In this document: positions 1 to 17,615 of the stretch, one piece after another
Layout of the letters: each line of letters begins with the position of its first letter
How positions within the stretch are numbered: position 1 is the stretch's first letter
From: Amoebidium appalachense
Taxonomy: Eukaryota; Ichthyosporea
Reading direction: 5' to 3'
Assembly: GCA_963693365.1 (NCBI GenBank)
Contig: CAVNZM010000017.1
Coordinates: forward strand, 2,666,001 to 2,730,000
DNA: 64,000 nucleotides
Translations under genes and position numbers: made by a program
The notes under the pieces: model-generated
Told to the model about the DNA's origin: nothing
The model's database searches: none
Seen by the model: only the letters and a program-made list of their open reading frames with translations

Positions 1-5435
<5,435 letters not shown>

Positions 5436-5587
5436 GTATAATCTTCTCTCTTCCCCTCCCCCCCCCCCCCCCCCCCCCACTCCTTCCTCCCCCTCCCCCT
5501 CCCCCTCCCCCCCCCCCCCCCCCCGGGCACCGGGCCCTGGGGTCCCCGTTACAAGCACATCCGCACACAAGCACCCAGGTGAGCACT

Positions 5588-5720
5588 AATACACACACAC
5601 ACACACACAGGCACACAAACACACACAAACAAACAAACACACACACACACACATTAACGCACACATTCACGTACGTTCGCTCGCACGCGCGCGGGCACAC
5701 ACACCCACACACACGGACAG

Positions 5721-5812
<92 letters not shown>

Positions 5813-5868
5813 CACACACACACACACACACGAACACACACACACACGAACACACACACATGCACGTG
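5588..5868. repeat. (CA)n-rich block, interrupted
   Basis: About 280 bases of CA with CCC, GG and CGCGCG interruptions. Follows a possible donor GTGAGC at 5580. Confidence 0.9.
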
Positions 5869-5869
5869 G

Positions 5870-6321
5870 CACAATACCACTCTTTTCAATTACACCATAA
5901 AAAATGTTCATTGGTTCGCACGATTCTCATGTGCCACGGAATCATCATCACGAGCTTGCATGATTGGTCAATTATCGTCAGTCAGATCCATTAATTTATA
6001 AAAAAGAAACAACCGTCAGTCCGACTACGGTATTACAGTAAAGTTTTGACAATTTTAAACAACTACACCTTTTTTGTATCTCCCTATCCGATTTCCTTTC
6101 TATCAATTCTAGAACACCTACATAGGCGTTCTGATACAGCTGTTCATAATTAGGTTAAATTTGAAAAATCACTGAAAATTCGCTGACGGCAAAGGAAATC
6201 ATGATATCTGACTGTGTAATCCACCGCAGACCGGCAATGGAACAATGCAAGTCTGGTTGATGACGTCAGAACTATGGAGAGGAGGCTGGGCAGTGGTCTG
6301 GTGGTTGCAATCGACACTGGT

Positions 6322-6352
<31 letters not shown>

Positions 6353-6600
6353 AAAAGCGCCCGAATGTGTTGCCCCTCGGCCCCGTCCCCCTCCCCCCCC
6401 CCCCGCCCCGCCCCCTTACACGCAGACACACACAGGCCAATCTTTTACCCCGAAAGTTCCTTTTGCCCCACCTACCCTTTGCCTGCCCCCCACCCACCCC
6501 TGCCTCTTGAAGGCCTCTTCCTCCCCCTCCCCCCTCCCCCCTCCCCGGGCCTGTGTGGTGTCCTCCCCTCTCTCACTCTCTCACTCTCTGACTCTCCCTC

Positions 6601-6644
<44 letters not shown>

Positions 6645-7195
6645 CCCCCCCCCTCCCCCCCCCCCCCCCCCCCCCTTCCCACCTGCTTCCCCTCCATCCC
6701 CCTCCCCTCCCCCCCCTCCCCCCTGCGCCTTTCGCCCCCCTCCCTCCCCTTCTTATGCCGTCCGCCCCACCACCACACACACACCCACACACCAGAAACA
6801 CCCACCCAGACACACACACACCGTGACACACACCACCACTGTGTGCTTCGTACTGTGTAATATATCCCAACTCAGCGTATTTTCTGGAAATCCAGGTGTA
6901 TTGCTTCGAAAATTTGGTGTGCCACTAAGTTAACTCGTATTTTGCTGTTAACGAGTCGAGCTCCGTGTCAGGGACTTGCTAACACTGTCATATATGGCAA
7001 CCCACAGGATATGCTCTGGAGAGGATCAAGACGGGTCCCCCCAAAGTCAGATTTGAGACAACCTGATATGAATGTGCATGTGGGGGAGGGGGGCGGGGGG
7101 AGGGAGGGGGAGGGGGGGGAGAGAGAGAGAGAGAGAGGGGGGGGGGGGGGGGGGACTTGCTGTGGATATGCTTGCAAACGTGATTGAGTTTTATC

Positions 7196-7232
<37 letters not shown>

Positions 7233-8051
7233 CTTTTCCTGTTTTGCTTTTGCCCCTCTAATAATAGATAGAACGAGGTTGAATTTCAGGCTCAATTAAT
7301 TTGTTGGTGTTCCCCTTCCGCATGATTTCACAACGCGCTTGAAGTTTTTAAAATTTACCAGTAAGGTACCTCAGACTGGGATGTATGTCTGTCGGCACCG
7401 CGGGTCTCGACAACGTGATTTTACGAAAGGGGGCCCTACGTATTCTCCTTCAGATTGAGAGATGACACGAGTAGCAGAACCGTATTTTCGCACATCTTTA
7501 GTTTCAATCGTGCAATGTTTAGAAGGAGCACACATGGGGGAGGAGGAGCAGGAAGGGAGAAGAGGGGGAGGGGGGGGGGGGGGGGGGTGTTCATGTCCAC
7601 ATCTGGTAAGATATCAGATGTGTGTGTATGTTTGAATAAAAAACGAGACTGAGTTGATTTCATGATGTTTATCTTTAGGTCTGGGTGTTATCTTGTTTAC
7701 GAGCGCTTAGGTAAACGTATATATACCATCTTATATACCACCAGTTAAACTAGATACAAGCAAATAACCGCACAACACTGTATATCCAGTATATCACATT
7801 TGGTTCAAACCACCTACATAGTTCTCCAAACACATGTACATTCTTCACACATACCCCTACAACAGGATCCCGCAAACACCGATTTCAGCAACAGATAGAT
7901 ATATTTTCACTATCATGTGCACATGTTTTAAACTGTCTTCTCATCATATCATAGATTATCGTAGGAAACACTGCACCGATTTCAACGCACAACAATTAAA
8001 GAGCATGATTTAGTATAAGAATACTAATAACAGCGGAGAAGCAGAGAGAAT

Positions 8052-8091
<40 letters not shown>

Positions 8092-8281
8092 AATTTTTCA
8101 GTCACATGTTCATACTTATTCGTCATCATATTAATATAGGTGATCACACGACAAGCCTTCACCAATATCACCTTAAACAACACATACACAGATGTTTACA
8201 CAGCAATAACTATGGTTCGTTATTACACAAACTCACTACCCATACAAATACTTAATCTGAGATAATCTGGCACATATGACT

Positions 8282-8312
<31 letters not shown>

Positions 8313-8673
8313 ATCCCCCGGGCCCGCACACACAGGAACTTGAACACAAACACGCATGACCACACAACGGAATTTCATGCCACACACAAGGCCTATTGGT
8401 TTGTTAACTCGCCCTGCCTGCCCCCCCCCCCCCCCCCCCCCCCCCCTGTCACCCGCATTTCGACCTTCACAATAACAGGAGGCCAAATCCCCCCCCCCCC
8501 CCCCCCCCCCCCCACCCCACCAACCCACCCCTTGCAAACGTTATTAAAAAACAAATAAACTAGAGAGCTGGAATCAAGACAAATTAACACAATAATATAC
8601 AACAGAATAATTAAGACATACTTCAATAATATTTACTATTTATGATATGTAATAACACAACAATAAGGATAGC
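5870..8673. other. simple-sequence-rich spacer
   Basis: No gene supported. Holds poly-C (6328-6344, 8283-8313, 8420-8446, 8490-8512), (TC)n at 6604-6642, a C/CT-rich block to 6770, a G-rich block at 7080-7154, poly-T at 7199-7232 and 8053-8090. The remaining Nup155-like exons could lie here but I could not recognise them. Confidence 0.6.
8053..8090. repeat. poly-T tract
   Basis: Uninterrupted T of about 37 bases in AT-rich spacer. Confidence 0.95.
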
Positions 8674-10542
8674 CTACATCTTGCCGTGGTTGACAGCCAG
8701 GGCCCTCTCAAGCGAATTTACATACCCTTTCATCTTGACTATCTCCATTCTTGCATCCATCAACTGTGTCTGAATTTTTTTCCTCATCACCCTCTCCTCC
8801 CCCAATTGCCGTTGTGTATCCGCCAGTCGCTCGAGCAAAATGGTGTGTAGGGAGAACATATCCTCCTCCCTTCTACGTATATCTCTTTCCAGCCTCGCAA
8901 ATTCGGTATCTTTGAATTTATCTCGCGCCCCCGCAGTCCCGGTCATCTCAACGTCGCCGGCGCATATGCTCCTCCTACGTGCGAGAGCGCTCTCCGTAAC
9001 TTTCGACAGTTCTATCTCGTCGATTTTATCCGCTCCCTCGTCATTTTCAGCCGACTTGGAGGAATTTTCGACCTCCCCCTGCCCCTCCTTGTCGCTGCCA
9101 CCTGCGCTCGCATTTTCGGTTATCTCCCCACTATCTCCCTCCTCCTCGCCGTCGTCCTTTTCCTCCTTCTCCTTCTCCCCTTCGTGCTCGCTCTCCTCGT
9201 GGTGGCTATCCAACACAGGGGGGATATACGGAAGCGTATTTTTCGGTGAACGCATTCTTCCGCCTGGGGCACCGGGGGAGGTGGGAGAAAGCTGCGTGGA
9301 GTGTCGTTTGTGCAAAACATATCCCTTCTGCTCGGGTTCAAACAATACGGGTCTATTCAAAACGCCGACGCCTGCCGATTTAACCCTTCTTAGCTGCGAA
9401 CCACCCACCGCCCCGTTTTGCGTGTTTTCCGTTTGCGTATCTCCAAGCTGCCGCGATGAATCCGGGTCGGGAACAACGGGCTGCAGAGGACGCCTGCGTC
9501 CTAACTCGTCCATAGAGCGGGTATGTAAAAAAGTGTTTACTTCCCGTTTTGGCTTAAAATAATCGGTGTGTGTTTCAGCATCATCGTCGTGCACCAAGAC
9601 GATGTCTGCGCTCGCCTTCTTAACTAGAGGGGCCGTTGTTGCGGATGCTTTTTTGGGTAGTTCGGGGTGGGAACTGGGCATAGAAAAGCGGTTGGACAAC
9701 TCACTTTCCTTGTGATTTTCGGACGTGTTATCGGTTGTTTTTGTTGTCGATGATGATGGTATAATATCCGACAAGGGGAGCTGCAAAACGAATCCTGCGG
9801 GGGCCTGTTGTTGGTTGGTTGGAGGCAAGGCCTGGGGGTCTGTGAGTGCGGGTCTGGCGAGGGGGGGATTGTGCCTGGACATAATGATTTCCGATTTTTC
9901 GGGCCTTTCCGTGTACTCGTTCTGTCCTCCAATGGCCGTCGACGCAGAAAACTCAGCGTTTGAGCGTGGTGATGTGGTGTATGCATGTGGTGACCGGGTG
10001 GATGCATGTGGATTCTGTTTGTTGGACTTAGAGGGAGGGAGGGGGGAAGCGTATTGCAAGGGTGATGGTTTGGGTTGCCCTTCGGGACCTCCCCCGGACA
10101 GGTATTTCTGCATCCAGCTGTCAAACGTCATCGCCACCTGCTGTGGCCCCGAATCATCATGTTTCGGGTCCGTGTTTTGCGTTTGTGTGTGCGGGTACGT
10201 GCGATTTAACTCTGCCTGGCCATCTACGCTGCCCGCTCCGACCGACTCTCTACGAAAAGCGGGTGAAGCACCATTAGTCCAGTTCGGCGGAGCTGCAGCC
10301 CTATCTGTCGAGTTTTCTCTTTCCTCAACTTGTCGTGGACTTGTCTCTCTTAAAGGAATTGAAGATAAGGTCATGTTCCTACCATTCCCATTTGAGCAGC
10401 CAAGCGGGGGAGAAACGGCATCATCACGTGCAGGTGCCTGTCTCAGTGAGAGGGGTGGGGGTGTGGAGGTGGATGTGGGGGCGGGAGGGGGGAAGTCTCC
10501 CGCTGTCCACATTCCACTCTTACGCTCGTATACGTGATACAT
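8674..10542 (-). CDS. 622-residue disordered protein with C-terminal coiled coil
   Basis: Single open frame, starting MYHVYERKSGMWTAGDF and ending LERALAVNHGKM. I do not recognise the family. Roughly the first 430 residues are Ser/Pro/Thr/Gln-rich and probably unstructured. About residues 445-510 are strongly acidic (EHEGEKEKEEKDDGEEEGD). From about 545 to the end is a charged helix with heptad spacing (FARLERDIRRREEDMFS, then LADTQRQLGEERVMRKK), i.e. a coiled coil likely to mediate self-association or partner binding. Codon use is clean and no introns are needed, unlike the flanking genes. It could be a cytoskeletal or scaffold protein, but nothing decides this. The whole ORF lies in a stretch almost free of simple repeats, which supports its reality. 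Confidence 0.75.
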   Translation of the reverse strand: MYHVYERKSGMWTAGDFPPPAPTSTSTPPPLSLRQAPARDDAVSPPLGCSNGNGRNMTLSSIPLRETSPRQVEERENSTDRAAAPPNWTNGASPAFRRESVGAGSVDGQAELNRTYPHTQTQNTDPKHDDSGPQQVAMTFDSWMQKYLSGGGPEGQPKPSPLQYASPLPPSKSNKQNPHASTRSPHAYTTSPRSNAEFSASTAIGGQNEYTERPEKSEIIMSRHNPPLARPALTDPQALPPTNQQQAPAGFVLQLPLSDIIPSSSTTKTTDNTSENHKESELSNRFSMPSSHPELPKKASATTAPLVKKASADIVLVHDDDAETHTDYFKPKREVNTFLHTRSMDELGRRRPLQPVVPDPDSSRQLGDTQTENTQNGAVGGSQLRRVKSAGVGVLNRPVLFEPEQKGYVLHKRHSTQLSPTSPGAPGGRMRSPKNTLPYIPPVLDSHHEESEHEGEKEKEEKDDGEEEGDSGEITENASAGGSDKEGQGEVENSSKSAENDEGADKIDEIELSKVTESALARRRSICAGDVEMTGTAGARDKFKDTEFARLERDIRRREEDMFSLHTILLERLADTQRQLGEERVMRKKIQTQLMDARMEIVKMKGYVNSLERALAVNHGKM

Positions 10543-11411
10543 TTTGGCACACGTGTGTTCTTCTACGACACGCTAATCTCTAAACGAGCTCCCTACCTAA
10601 CCTAAAAGTGCAGTTCTTAGCCCCAGAAACAACCAAATTTTTGTGAGTAGAGGGTGTGAGAGTTGATTTGTATGTCTTGTCTTATGAATTGGTATGACTA
10701 GTGCATGTTTCAAGGTTTCTGCACGAAAGTGGTCTCATTCCCAACTTGGAAGTCACCCAAAGAGCATAATAGACATGGCCATGAATTGGAAAGTAGAACT
10801 GTCGTCACCAAGTCCCGGCTTCAGGGGGAAAATTTGAAGCAATTTAGCGTGGCCCAGTGCAGCACCTTGCCTGTCTATTTATGTGTGCCTCCGTGAACAC
10901 GTGTTGGTCTGCCCCTTTGTGCGTGCAGTGCGTGTGCGTGTGAGTGCGTGTGCTGTGTCAAGTTGTGTGTTTTATGTAGGCCACCGCATAGCCTAAATCA
11001 TTTTATGAGCCACCGCATGAATCATTTTATTGCATGCATGGAATGTGTATGCATGACACTGGATACTCCCTGAAATTTCGAAAATCGCCAGTGTGCCACC
11101 GGGACAGGGACTTACCATATGTACATAGGCCTACGTGGGAGCCACCAAGTTGATGATTCTTTTTTTTCATAATTCCCCTAACTATTCTTCTGAGTATGCA
11201 GCACAATAATTATCAAGTATTTTGTGGATAAACAAGAGTTCAAAGACATAGCCCTACCATTTTGAAATGCCACGAGTTATCCCCGGTTTATCTCTCTCCC
11301 TCGGCTCCCCTCCAGCCTGGATCGAAAGGCCCCTAGGGCCGAGCCCATGTTTGGCCCGGGGATGGGGCGCAGGGGCCTGGTGAGGGGGGAGAGGGGAGAA
11401 GGGTGGAAGGT

Positions 11412-11442
<31 letters not shown>

Positions 11443-12271
11443 GTTTATGTTTACTTCTACATATATATATTGTTTGGGGTGCATGTCCGCGTGCCCTTAT
11501 ATGTGACCGTGACGTGAGCTCCAATGCATGCTCAATTTCCGAATCGGTTTCTGCAGACTGCTTATGCGAATTTTAAAATCAAATTGCCACAACAGGCGTT
11601 TAAGTTTATGTCGTATCTACTGTAGTTATGAACTGCAGGCAACATGTGAATCTGTATGGGCACACCCGGGGGAGTTGGGAGACCTTGCAAATATTTCCAC
11701 GTTGGCTGAGTCCAGACAAAGGTGGCATTGTGTTGACATTTTGTGGTCCATTAACTGGCATATGTATTTGTCATGTCATGCACTGCAGACACTCTTTTAT
11801 GCCAGAGTATGTACTACTTAGGAGTGAAACTTTCGAGTGAAACTTTCTATGATCTAGCAATGATGAACGGAACTACAGCATTGGTTCCGAAACGCGAAGC
11901 ACTAATGGAAAGCAGTTGCCGCTATGTGCATCCGACCACTGAACAAAAAAGCAACCGTATCGGCAGCTGCCGTAAACCAGGCCAGAGAAAAAATAAACAT
12001 ACACTGCTCAAATAATGTCGCATATTTTGTTGGCGGACACCGAGGCAAAACACTCGATGCTAAAAAAGTGTGCATCTGCCAAAATAAAACAAGAACACTC
12101 ACAAAAAACCCCTGCTGACTGACCCACCAGCCCAAAAATCCATGTGAAGAAAAAGGAAAGAGAGCGCAAAAAAGTAACAGGACTTGAGAAGCAGCCGAGC
12201 CTACACAAAATTGGCTCTAGTAAAAACTCCGCAAAACCACGCTAAATTCTAATGCAGCTAATAAGAAAAAC
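10543..12271. other. spacer between two minus-strand genes
   Basis: No convincing coding region. Contains a G tract at 11412-11439 and short imperfect tandem duplications (for example GTGAAACTTTC twice near 11824-11848). It would include the promoter of the 622-residue gene but no clear TATA element was seen. Confidence 0.5.
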
Positions 12272-12781
12272 TTAATGCTGAAGTTGCTGAGGAGGACAGG
12301 TGATGTAGCGGTTGAGCATGTTTGCGAGTTTCTCCAACAGGTCGTTGCCTTTTACACACTCCTTGTCCTTGTTGATGATGTACCACCCGCGCGGCTCGCG
12401 GCGGAACAGGAAGTACCCATTAGGGCACAGAGATTCGAAGCCTTCACCCTTTGGCTTGGTGACGTCAAACACTTCCGTTCCCTCGGCGATGAGATAGCGT
12501 TGCCTGTCACAGGCAATAGCAGCCTGATACTTAAACTCGTAAGCAATATCCTTGAGCATGTAAGGCCCGCTCACTCTCCTCTCCTGTTTGGGTGCAACAG
12601 CGGCGGTGGCTGGGAAGGCGTATGTGCCGACGCCCGGAACATCTACGTTCTCTGCGTTGTTTGCTTGGTTCCAGTTGGTAAACCCTTGGCTGAGGTAGCT
12701 GTTGCTGGCCGGGGCAGCACAGGACATGGCAAGCAGGGAAAGAACGAGCGCCGCAACGGGCGCAGGAAGAAAAGAAACCAT
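12272..12781 (-). CDS. small secreted protein of unknown family
   Basis: 169 codons from the ATG at 12781. I prefer this start to an in-frame ATG 43 codons upstream because it begins with a classic signal peptide: MVSFLPAPVAALVLSLLAMS followed by CAAPAS, a good signal-peptidase site. The mature part has a lower-complexity stretch (NWNQANNAENVDVPGVGTYA) and then a compact region with three cysteines (AIACDRQRY, ESLCPNGYF, KECVKGNDL) plus a last one near the end (ITCPPQQLQH), so two disulphides are possible. No transmembrane segment follows the signal. Single exon. I do not recognise a family; a secreted or cell-surface role is inferred only from the signal peptide. Confidence 0.7.
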   Translation of the reverse strand: MVSFLPAPVAALVLSLLAMSCAAPASNSYLSQGFTNWNQANNAENVDVPGVGTYAFPATAAVAPKQERRVSGPYMLKDIAYEFKYQAAIACDRQRYLIAEGTEVFDVTKPKGEGFESLCPNGYFLFRREPRGWYIINKDKECVKGNDLLEKLANMLNRYITCPPQQLQH

Positions 12782-12923
12782 GTTGTCTGTGTGCTGAAGA
12801 CCGAAACGGAGGGTCGAAGTCAAAACAGGAAGAAGCGGAAAACTAAGTCTGGTGAATCTACTTCGGAAACAGGAAAACAAAGCCAAGACAAACTTTACAA
12901 AACTTGGCAAAGACGAACTTTGG

Positions 12924-12931
12924 AAATATAG
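12924..12931 (-). promoter_or_regulatory. possible TATA element of the secreted-protein gene
   Basis: On the minus strand CCTATATTTCC lies about 145 bases upstream of the chosen ATG, and an ATTGG/CCAAT pentamer lies further upstream at 13050. Spacing is plausible but no other support exists. Confidence 0.25.
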
Positions 12932-14133
12932 GCGAAAGCTTGTCGCTCATGGGCGAAGAACTTTTGAAGTCAACTGAAAACGAAAATGTGCGACAGCTGT
13001 TGGGCCGGCAATGGTGCGGCAGTATTTAGCTGTGACATAGCGTCCTGTGATTGGTTGCGGCGTTGGGGGTGTTTCAATAGCGCTGTTCGCATGCCAATTG
13101 TGCAATTACCACACTATGCCAAACTATTTGCAGAATCATAACAGCTACATAATGACAAAATTATAGTAATATGATACGTATAAATGCACTTCCCCCCGTC
13201 TTTACAGTTTATTCTCATAGTTAATTCCTATGGATATAAAATACGTAGAGCACGGGGTTTTGGAGGTCACGCGCAAGAAACTGTTAAGCGATTGGGTTAG
13301 AATCACGAAAGCTCAATTAACATGCCAATCGGACCTTCAAAGTGTATGGAAAAAATCCGATTGGCGGGGAAGAGATGGGGGAGTTATGCACTTTGTATTG
13401 CTGCGGAGTCGGACTGTATTACACAGCGGACATGTGGCTGGGCCTCCAGCAGTGTCCACGCAATAAAAAGTGTGTAAACCCCAGCGGACATCGTCACGGG
13501 CCCAGCCTCACTTGACGGCCTACTGCGTTTTCCAGCACAGCCAATCAAATGCAGCTAGTGACTTTGGTACACTGTATGCAATAAAACAACCCGAGTATAA
13601 TTCAATAAGCAGAAGCTAGCATTGGTAGCTCCGAGAGAAAGTTAAGACACCGTATCACAATATCATACTGTGCAGCATTAATAAGGTGATCTAACACGGT
13701 CATTTTATAACGGATATACTGGGGGGGAGAAGTAGAAAAGAGAATAAAGCCGCCCATAACCTCCGGTTCTACCACATTAGCTACAAAACAGGTTACACTT
13801 ATTGATAGATATGCATCCGCGAGTAAACCGCCCCCCACACATATTACACGCACGAGCAGGAGACACCAAAAACCGATTACAACGCCAAGACATAATCATC
13901 TTTGCATATGTATACGACACAACATCATGCCGGAATAAACGAATCTATATAGGAGCGAGATTGTCTAACCGTATCCGCCATATAGGCTACTAGTAGTTGG
14001 TGTTTTTGCTGACCTAACACTGGGAGGGACTCGACACGTAAAGTAAAAAGGTATCTATCTATCAGCCATAGACTTATTTAAAACTATTCATAGTCACACT
14101 ATGCCCTACCACCTACTGAGGCGGTGTCTCCTT

Positions 14134-14175
<42 letters not shown>

Positions 14176-15550
14176 AAAAGGGCCGCCTAAGTAGATGTAA
14201 AAACGTCGCACGTGCGGCAACACGTCAGTACGTGTTAGCACTATGCCGGGTCCAGCCGTACCTCCCGGAGTCCCGTGGAGTCGCCAGCCACTCCGCATAT
14301 CGCTCGACAATGGGCAGAGACGATGTGGATGTGGAAGGGAAGTGGTGCGGGAGGGGCGAGTCCGGCGGGGATGCGTGTAGCCGGCGCCGGAAGTGTGGAT
14401 GGGTCGGGGCAATGGCGGATAGGCGGGTGATGTGCTCGTGAAATTTAAGTGCTAATTCGTGTATGCGTTGTGATGGTGGTGTCACTGGTGTGAGTGCGTA
14501 TAAAGAATCGAAAAGGCGTCTACAAGGAAAGGCCAGTAAGAAACGTACAACAAGTTGTGTTGATTGTATGCCAATAAAAAGCCACCATGCAGCATTGTGT
14601 GGTGATTGGCCTCCGACACAGAATATTTCTTTTTGTTATATCTACAATATATCCAAATTCAACGAAAACGGTTACTTCGGCGGCCCTCGGCAAAATGCAA
14701 CGGGCTTTGGGTTAACAACTCTCGAGTGTTTTTTCCTTGGGCATTACATATCTAAACTAAAAAAAATAAACTTATATTGTCTAATAAATACAGGTAGTTT
14801 GGTTGCAATTACACCACACTACGCTAAAAACGGGAAAATGCATGCATAGGCCAAGGAAAAGGCATTTGTTTTGACAAAATCGAGATATATCTATTCATCA
14901 CCGCTGCATTGGAGTGATCAGGATATTTATGCATCTCTCGGCCATGTCCAAATGCATTGTTCATGAGTTCACGCTGCAGCACGCTATCGTTGGCAAACAT
15001 TTTCATGTGCATGCCATATGGAAAAGTTCACAGATCTATATCTGCCAACGTACGTGTCGCCCGGACTCCGGACGACAGGTTTGCACAGCTATTTCTCACG
15101 TGCACCAGACAGACCTGCGCAGGTTTCGGACAGCCGATCGCGACTCGCCGAGCCAGATCCGGAAGCGTGACATCATCGGATAGGTATACCAGTGTGTACG
15201 TGATGCGAGCCGAAGGAGCGCAACTACCGTCTACACTCTACAATCGCGACTCGCCGAGTCTAGATCCGTAAGCGTGACATCATCGGATAGGTATACCGCG
15301 TGTGTTCGTGATGCGAGCCGAAGGAGCACAATTACAATCGGATATGTTGTTGCTTTCGATTTGCTTATCGCATATTGGCTCGGCTCAGCCAAGTGCCCCC
15401 TGGGCACGATCATCAGAAACGTACACATACCATGGCATGCACTGCCTCTCCACGAACAAAATCCAAATAAACACACCGCACGAAGAAAACCCCTCTACGT
15501 ATACCCTATCCTCCCCCTCCACTACCCTCAATGCGTGGGCGTGTGTTTGT
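12932..15550. other. spacer with no supported gene
   Basis: AT-rich to mixed sequence with a poly-T tract at 14136-14171. A minus-strand ORF at 14225-14485 (86 codons, containing ELALKFHEHITRLSAI) has no splice or family support and is noted only here. A tandem duplication is listed separately. Confidence 0.5.
15137..15330 (+). repeat. tandem duplication, unit 106 bp
   Basis: Two copies starting at 15137 and 15243, both with ATCGCGACTCGCCGAG, AAGCGTGACATCATCGG, ATAGGTATACC and GTGATGCGAGCCGAAGGAGC. A few substitutions separate them. Confidence 0.8.
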
Positions 15551-15557
15551 GTACATG

Positions 15558-15774
<217 letters not shown>

Positions 15775-16122
15775 GTAGCCAATCAGCAAGAGACCGGGAA
15801 ATGCAACACAGCTCGGGCGGGTGGGTGGGGCTAAGTAGGGGCCGACGGGGAAACAAAGCTATAGCTACAATAAGACGAGTAGAACGAGTCGCCGCCTACA
15901 TACCATAGGCGGCTCCCTGGTGGCCACAGACTGATAATCATTGTTGGAACACTATTCCAACCAATCAGTTGGCCTAAATACACCTCTAAATAGAGCTTGA
16001 TGAATCAAGCGAGGTATTTAGATATGTTGTTGCTATCTGCGACCACATTCTTATTTTACAGAAATAATACACAAAGCTGGATAGCAGGAGTGGCCCGGCG
16101 AGTGATTTTCATCCAATCATTA

Positions 16123-16665
16123 TTAATAAAGGGGCGGGTGCTGTCCGTCCAATAGGAAGGCACGCATTCGCCAAGACCGGACACCGACCGGAAACACCAC
16201 TTCTTCGGGGGCTAGGTCCGTGTGGGCCTGTGCCATCCCTTGCACCACCGGCCACATTATTAAGGCGGTGTCCCACAGGCCGGGACCACTATTATTCCCT
16301 GCGCACGTTCCCGCGGAATCTTCGCCACTGTCCGCAACGGAAACGATGGCGCCCACCAGCTGGGGGCCTGCCATTCGGTGGCAAGCCCAACCTGCCCACC
16401 GCTCACGGGGACCACCGCGGTCCATGTGTGAAACGTGGGTTTGACTGCTATCACGGGTGTAGCAAACTGATCCACCGTCGTGTGCAATCCGAGTGTCTGC
16501 TCGATACTAGTACGCTCGACCCCCGCAGGTGTAACCGACCACTCGTGGCGGGGATCAATCCGCGCTCCGCACGGTCGTTCACTTCGCCCGGAATGTATGA
16601 CAGCTCTTGGGGCAAGGGGAGCCCCTTTACCAAACACAACTGCAGCAGCTGCCAGTACTCACTCG
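16123..16665 (-). pseudogene. RNase H end and downstream domain of the DIRS-like element
   Basis: Minus-strand reading gives YWQLLQLCLVKGLPLPQELS, then YIPGEVNDRAER, which is the C-terminal RNase H motif of DIRS-type elements (PG-x-N-x-x-AD). Next, in another frame, EWSVTPAGVE, TTVDQFATP and APSWWAPSFPL follow the order of the domain that DIRS elements carry after RNase H. At least two frame changes are needed, so it is not functional. Confidence 0.6.
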
Positions 16666-16670
16666 CTGCA

Positions 16671-16762
16671 TGTTGGAATACGTCACCATGTATGACAGCA
16701 AGAGCCTTGAAGTATGTATGTGTCCTAGCTTGTTTGTATTCGTGTCTGCTTTCCTCCTTTGT

Positions 16763-16857
<95 letters not shown>

Positions 16858-17610
16858 CCCCCCCCCCCCCCCCCCCCCCCGTATCTCTCTCTCCCTTGTT
16901 CCTGTGGGCACAGATATCTGTAGATCTGTGCACACCTGGCTCTCTTGCCTGATAAGAACTTATTGTGTTTTTATTTCTGTTTGCTCTCCTCTGTTTATCT
17001 GAGAGGTAGCGTGATTGGCTAGCCTCACTCGTTGTCTTTCCTTTATTTCAAAATGGCCTAGTTTTGTTCTCAAAAGGATGGCTCGCCAACAGTCGCGAGC
17101 GAGTACATCTGTAGATTGTGTTGTGCATTCCTGTCTGTTAATATATGTGTGTTGTGATTGGACAATAGATATATATGGAATTCGGTTTATTGCAAAGTGT
17201 CTTCACTTTGAGAGTGTCGACTGTTAGGAAATATATGTATTTAAATAAGTTTCTTTATAGAGACGAACATAAATATATATGTGAGTTAATAGTGACTAGA
17301 TGTATAATTACTTAATTTATTTAAGTAAGAGTTTCTACACTTTAGTTTAATCGGAAGTTGGAATGCGTATGCTCTGTCGGAATGTGTTTTTCTATCTTCT
17401 GATAGAACCGATTGGTTCTCCCTCTTTAGTTGTGATAAGGTGATAAGTCGCAAGTACAAAAGGAACCGAGAGCACAATAAAGATTCAGTTGTTGTTTGAA
17501 ATCTTTCAATGTCTCGTGAACAACTCCGATTGCCCTCTCATTAATGTGTTAGTCGTGTTTTACATGACACCTCTGTGCACTCTGCTCCCTTAGACCCGTA
17601 AAAAACAACA
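16671..17610 (+). mobile_element. solo LTR, 940 bp
   Basis: Begins TGTTGGAATACG and ends AAAAAACAACA, so it has TG...CA termini with TGTTG/CAACA inverted ends. It is flanked by the perfect 5-bp duplication CTGCA (16666-16670 and 17611-17615). It carries a (CT)n tract at 16768-16855, a poly-C tract and a polyadenylation-like AATAAA at 17476. It interrupts the RNase H region of the DIRS-like remnant. Orientation is by the AATAAA only; the internal region is gone, as expected after LTR-LTR recombination. Confidence 0.75.
16768..16855. repeat. (CT)n microsatellite inside the solo LTR
   Basis: Perfect CT repeat of about 88 bases, followed by poly-C at 16858-16880. Confidence 0.95.
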
Positions 17611-17615
17611 CTGCA

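Noticed and set aside
9725-10537. 270-codon plus-strand frame opposite the 622-residue gene
   Set aside because: Antisense shadow: composition mirrors the acidic/Ser-rich minus-strand gene.
12275-12931. 218-codon plus-strand frame opposite the secreted-protein gene
   Set aside because: The minus strand has a signal peptide and Cys pattern; the plus frame has neither.
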